The notes under the pieces were generated by a model. It saw only the letters and a program-made list of their open reading frames with translations. It was not told the DNA's origin and made no database searches. A DNA stretch of 8,321 nucleotides from Gammaproteobacteria bacterium RIFCSPHIGHO2_12_FULL_38_11 (GTDB lineage: Bacteria; Pseudomonadota; Gammaproteobacteria; Coxiellales; Coxiellaceae): the NCBI GenBank assembly GCA_001801515.1, contig MGXX01000019.1, forward strand, positions 1 through 8,321, given 5' to 3'. Position numbers and translations under genes: made by a program. Of this stretch, positions 5,933 to 8,321 are shown piece by piece. Each line of letters begins with the position of its first letter. Position 1 is the stretch's first letter.

Positions 5933-5951
5933 GTACACCATTATTGTGTAC
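5933..5951 (-). promoter_or_regulatory. palindromic operator of the toxin-antitoxin operon
   Basis: GTACAC (5933-5938) and GTGTAC (5946-5951) are exact inverted copies separated by seven AT-rich bases. They lie 10 bases before the toxin start. The position and form fit the autoregulatory site of an Xre-type antitoxin. Promoter boxes around it are not clear. Confidence 0.6.
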
Positions 5952-6030
5952 TATTCAATGATTTATTTTTATTGCTTGGGGGAGTTAAGCATGGGTTCTG
6001 CGTAAATATCTTTGCAAGAAAAACACAGCT

Positions 6031-6192
6031 ATACCTGTTTCACCTGAAGATGCGAATATGACTGCGTCATGCCAGCATGCTTTTAGCTGGCATCCATCTT
6101 GCTGCAGGCTGGATGCAAGCGTAAGCATGCTGGCATGACAATAGCTGGTGACATGACGTACTAAAGTTCGCATCTTCAGGTAATAGCGGTAT
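6031..6192. mobile_element. MITE-like nested palindromic element
   Basis: A perfect 15-bp terminal inverted repeat, ACCTGAAGATGCGAA at 6042-6056 and its complement at 6167-6181, extends imperfectly outward (ATACC at 6031 against GGTAT at 6188-6192). Inside is a perfect 17-bp inverted pair, GTCATGCCAGCATGCTT (6066-6082) with 6123-6139. Nested within that are smaller pairs: ATGCCAGC 6069-6076 with 6086-6093, and GCATCCA 6090-6096 with 6110-6116. No coding frame is convincing. It sits in the gap between the toxin operon and the transglycosylase operon. The design fits a non-autonomous insertion element or a dispersed palindromic repeat; no target-site duplication is evident. Confidence 0.7.
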
Positions 6193-6224
6193 ATACATCA
6201 AATAAAATGCTAGCCAGTTCATCA

Positions 6225-6316
6225 AGCAAGCGTAGATACTGTCTTTAAACGCAAGGCCATTTGATGTGAATTTTGCATAAATGGCCTTGCGTTTAAAGAC
6301 AGTATCTACGCTTGCT
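6225..6316. repeat. hairpin with a perfect 38-bp stem
   Basis: Bases 6225-6262 (AGCAAGCGTAGATACTGTCT onward) are exactly the reverse complement of 6279-6316, with a 16-base loop. The stem is far longer than any terminator and has no mismatch. It lies 33 bases to the right of the nested palindromic element and 76 bases beyond the stop codon of the exported-protein gene, so a transcript from that operon could run into it. Confidence 0.85.
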
Positions 6317-6379
6317 GCGCACCACTACCTTTGCTGCCGCCATGGATCCGACATCTTTATCGTTGTTCTTGTTATGCAT
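6293..6379 (-). CDS. possible 28-residue ORF running into the hairpin
   Basis: ATG 6379, after a modest GGATT, opens a frame MHNKNNDKDVGSMAAAKVVV and then RSKRRYCL, ending at TAA 6293-6295 inside the right arm of the 38-bp stem. It starts 12 bases after the stop of the exported-protein gene. The first dozen residues look protein-like, and the rest is dictated by the hairpin, so it may be the stub of a gene interrupted by that element. It may also be chance. Confidence 0.2.
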   Translation of the reverse strand: MHNKNNDKDVGSMAAAKVVVRSKRRYCL

Positions 6380-6391
6380 ATTCGACAATCC

Positions 6392-7258
6392 TTAATCATG
6401 CATTGACCGCTCGTACTGTTCAAAATATTCACGCTCATCATCATACAAAGCTTTTGCTGCTCCTCGTTGTCCAGCCTGTACATATTGGCCGTTAACGAAT
6501 TGATACTCAACTTCTTCATCAACTGGCATCGCTTTCTCTCTTTTATGATTGTATACCGTGCCAAAGCGTTTTATTTGTAAGGTGTAATAAGGATTTTTTG
6601 AGCTGGCAAAATCAATGTTAGCAGTATAGGCTGCGCATGGAATCGTTTTCGCGTACTCACAGTCATTAAAATTTTCAAAATAAATCACCTCGTTGTGCGC
6701 TGCCACAATGTTTCCATTGTAGGGTATTAACAGCGTAAGCTCTTTATCGCGAATAACAATATGTCCAAATTCCAACGATAAACCAAATTTGTCTTTGCCA
6801 ACGCGAATTAATTTCACCTCAGGAAGCTCTCCATACTCACCGTCGTACATGATAAATTGATTTTGAGCTTCGATTTTCCAATGCATATGCTTTCTCACAA
6901 AAACTGCAGCACCAATTAATGGAAGGCAAGCATGACAGTCGAAGGGAATATCAGTTGGGATGGTTTTTGTTAAAATAAAAAATTTATCCTTTCCGTTCTC
7001 GCGATAAGCTTGCAGGGCAATCATTCTTACAATACCTTTCTTTTTTTCGAAATAGCTGCTTGCATCTTCCTTATCCGGAAATGGGATATTTACCCAGCTT
7101 GCAGATTGGCTCTTGGAATCATAATTGCCATAAATCATTCGTAGAGCCTGCTCTTTGGAAAGGGCTGGCTGATGCATTAAACTAATCGTTATGCCAAGCA
7201 AAGATAGTGCTGCAACGCTTAAAACAACTTTAAAATATTTTTTCATGTGATTCATCAC
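6392..7258 (-). CDS. exported cysteine-containing protein of unknown family, partner of the transglycosylase
   Basis: The 288-residue product has an N-terminal export segment, MKKYFKVVLSVAALSLLGIT from residue 5 and then ISLMHQPALS, which is either a signal peptide or a membrane anchor. The mature part carries FDCHACLPLIGAAVFV (106-121), with Cys108 and Cys111 as a CXXC pair, and a second pair, Cys200 and Cys208, suggesting periplasmic disulfides. The C-terminus is charged (DDEREYFEQYERSMHD). I do not recognise the family. The upstream transglycosylase gene overlaps it by 29 bases from ATG 7258, or 17 bases if the likelier Met5 (7246) is used, so translation is coupled. An immunity or chaperone role for the transglycosylase protein is conceivable from arrangement only. 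Confidence 0.75.
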   Translation of the reverse strand: MMNHMKKYFKVVLSVAALSLLGITISLMHQPALSKEQALRMIYGNYDSKSQSASWVNIPFPDKEDASSYFEKKKGIVRMIALQAYRENGKDKFFILTKTIPTDIPFDCHACLPLIGAAVFVRKHMHWKIEAQNQFIMYDGEYGELPEVKLIRVGKDKFGLSLEFGHIVIRDKELTLLIPYNGNIVAAHNEVIYFENFNDCEYAKTIPCAAYTANIDFASSKNPYYTLQIKRFGTVYNHKREKAMPVDEEVEYQFVNGQYVQAGQRGAAKALYDDEREYFEQYERSMHD

Positions 7259-8030
7259 TCAGCCACTTATGATATTGACGAAAATCTTTCATCGGCTGTG
7301 GATTGTATGGTTTATTATGAATTCTCAGTTCTAATATTGCCTTATAATCCTCCACAGTTTCTTCCCAAGTTGCACTGCGTTGTAACAGCCATGAAGCTGT
7401 CTCTATTTTTCTAAACAGCCAACGAATGCCCGAGCAGATATTGCAAGATGCATCTAGCAGTTCACTTGCAGAAATGCAAATAAAATGATCTTTCAATTCA
7501 CCCTTTTCTCCGCTAAGGTATTGATGTGTTTTGCCAATAATTTGCATTAGACCATACACTTCTGGGTGTTTCTTGGGATGTAAATCAAAACTAGATTCTG
7601 TTGCGATCAATGCTTTGACAACATTTGGATCAAGGGGATGGTCAAGTTTAAAAATATCATTCCAATATTGTGTCCATCCGCGAATTTCTGAGTTATATTG
7701 ATCAGCATTTGAAAATTTTTTCGTTAGGGCTCCTCCTGCTGTTGGTGGGCCAGATAGAACGGCAAAATAAGTCATAGTAATATGTTGAATTTCATCAAAT
7801 GATAGTTGGTCTTTGTCTTTGTGATGTGGGTTATCTGCACAATATGCACGTGTTGTGGAGGTGGTGCCATCCGGATGTTCTTTGCTTGGCGGCGTATGAT
7901 GTTTGTGTTCACGCACAAAATATTGCCCGATACCACATCGCCTCCAGTGATGAATGTTTTTATTCTTATCATCGCCATGCTTTGGTGTTGCTTCTAGTAA
8001 ATCGCATTCCGTTTGATTATTCACTTCCAT
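7230..8030 (-). CDS. SLT-type lytic transglycosylase domain protein without signal peptide
   Basis: The 266-residue protein has a lysozyme-like SLT domain at about residues 132-235. The catalytic glutamate is Glu145 in VKALIATESSFD; YGLMQIIGKT (159-168) and NICSGIRWLFRK (197-208) are the other SLT motifs, with Tyr229 in the position of the usual YNAG tyrosine. Such enzymes cleave the MurNAc-GlcNAc bond of peptidoglycan, forming 1,6-anhydroMurNAc. The His-rich N-terminal region (HHWRRCGIGQYFVREHKHH, about 27-45) and GWTQYWND (118-125) belong to a less-described subfamily. There is no signal peptide or transmembrane segment, so reaching the cell wall would need another secretion route or lysis. 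ATG 8030 is firm, with AAGGAG six bases upstream. The gene is first in the operon. Confidence 0.85.
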   Translation of the reverse strand: MEVNNQTECDLLEATPKHGDDKNKNIHHWRRCGIGQYFVREHKHHTPPSKEHPDGTTSTTRAYCADNPHHKDKDQLSFDEIQHITMTYFAVLSGPPTAGGALTKKFSNADQYNSEIRGWTQYWNDIFKLDHPLDPNVVKALIATESSFDLHPKKHPEVYGLMQIIGKTHQYLSGEKGELKDHFICISASELLDASCNICSGIRWLFRKIETASWLLQRSATWEETVEDYKAILELRIHNKPYNPQPMKDFRQYHKWLSDESHEKIF

Positions 8031-8036
8031 ATTGTT

Positions 8037-8042
8037 CTCCTT
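8037..8042 (-). promoter_or_regulatory. strong ribosome binding site of the transglycosylase gene
   Basis: The minus strand carries AAGGAG, a near-perfect Shine-Dalgarno, six bases before ATG 8030. It is the strongest in the window and fixes the start of the gene. Confidence 0.8.
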
Positions 8043-8108
8043 GGTTTAATTGTTAGAGCATTGCTATATCCATCGATTTCTTAACACCCATGCATTTCAA
8101 TAGTAAAC

Positions 8109-8140
8109 GTAGCCCGGAAGAAACGCTTTTTTCTTCCGGG
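8109..8140 (+). repeat. REP-type hairpin with GTAG head
   Basis: GTAG (8109-8112) is followed directly by CCCGGAAGAAA (8113-8123), which pairs perfectly with TTTCTTCCGGG (8130-8140) across a six-base loop. GTAG plus a CCCGG hairpin is the layout recognised by REP-associated tyrosine transposases, and the end of such a gene lies 33 bases away. There is no T run on either strand, so a terminator is less likely. Confidence 0.65.
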
Positions 8141-8172
8141 GTAAAGCCCATGATTGCAGCCTAAAATCAACA

Positions 8173-8321
8173 TCACTCTACATCCAAATCATCATTCTGA
8201 TAACACCAATTTTCAGAAAGCAACCCATTTTTAACATAACGATGAAATGTTGAAAATGGCCAATCTGCTACTTTTGATACAAGTCGATGCTTCATGGGGT
8301 TGTAATGGGGGGCATGTGTGA
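8173..8321 (-). CDS. REP-associated tyrosine transposase (RAYT), C-terminal end (partial)
   Basis: The minus strand from the right edge encodes 48 residues ending at TGA 8173-8175. THAPHYNPMKHRLVSKVADW is followed by PFSTFHRYVKNGLLSENW. The YNP-x-KH-x-LV-x-x-x-x-DWP-x-S-x-F signature is typical of the C-terminus of IS200-like RAYT proteins, the Y1 transposases that bind and cleave GTAG-headed REP hairpins. The catalytic HUH motif and tyrosine lie outside the window. Residues THAPHYNP differ slightly from the common IHYNP form. The nearby REP hairpin supports the assignment. The gene may be intact beyond the edge. Confidence 0.85.
   Translation of the reverse strand, partial: THAPHYNPMKHRLVSKVADWPFSTFHRYVKNGLLSENWCYQNDDLDVE

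Noticed and set aside
5985..6173. 62-codon minus-strand frame in the toxin/transglycosylase gap
   Set aside because: It lies almost wholly within the palindromic element, so its codons follow from the repeats.
6225..6316. CRISPR or integron attC site
   Set aside because: A single hairpin with no direct repeats or spacers; no attC core sites were seen.
6325..6564. 79-codon minus-strand frame
   Set aside because: Out-of-frame shadow of the exported-protein gene end.
7772..8056. Several frames on both strands over the transglycosylase N-terminus
   Set aside because: They are shadows of the 266-residue gene, which has a strong ribosome binding site and domain homology.

Overview
This is a low-GC, mosaic accessory stretch of a Gram-negative chromosome or plasmid, probably a gammaproteobacterium and perhaps Legionellales/Coxiellaceae-like. 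The hints are AT-rich coding, proteins with signal peptides, a GTAG-type REP hairpin next to a REP-associated transposase, and DUF1016, DUF4431 and RelE/Xre families common in such islands. The taxonomic call is inference; no rRNA or tRNA is present.

Layout. Positions 1-730 are a pile of remnants: the C-terminal end of a HicB-like antitoxin (1-82), a Nudix hydrolase fragment on the minus strand with an intact Nudix box (about 127-345), and the 3' third of an IS3-family transposase (343-642) with its probable right inverted repeat (643-670). The Nudix and IS3 homologies meet almost base to base. Positions 730-2160 hold a promoter with a perfect 30-bp palindrome, a DUF1016 (YhcG N-terminal) fragment, a headless ORF related to phage/toxin-type proteins that continues in the same frame after a single TGA, and a tightly linked secreted DUF4431 protein. 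Positions 2220-3950 hold an orphan ParB-like domain protein and a SEC-C zinc-motif gene that has lost its middle and is now two overlapping pieces in different frames. Positions 3961-5184 encode a tyrosine recombinase with every catalytic residue present.

Positions 5284-5923 (minus strand) are a toxin-first RelE/HigB-Xre toxin-antitoxin operon with a palindromic operator in front of the toxin. The 470-bp gap after it contains two non-coding palindromic elements: a nested-palindrome MITE-like element of about 160 bp (6031-6192) and a hairpin with a perfect 38-bp stem (6225-6316). Positions 6392-8030 (minus strand) are a two-gene operon: an SLT-type lytic transglycosylase protein without a signal peptide, overlapped by a gene for an exported cysteine-containing protein of unknown family. 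The right edge has a REP hairpin and the C-terminal end of a REP-associated tyrosine transposase (RAYT).

Functional reading. The apparently working parts are the recombinase, the toxin-antitoxin operon, the DUF4431 and ParB-like genes, and the transglycosylase plus exported partner. The rest is debris of insertion and deletion. The most interesting hypothesis is that two pairs, each a peptidoglycan- or toxin-related protein followed by an abutting or overlapping exported protein (1135-2154 and 6392-8030), are effector-immunity-like modules. This is inferred from gene arrangement only.
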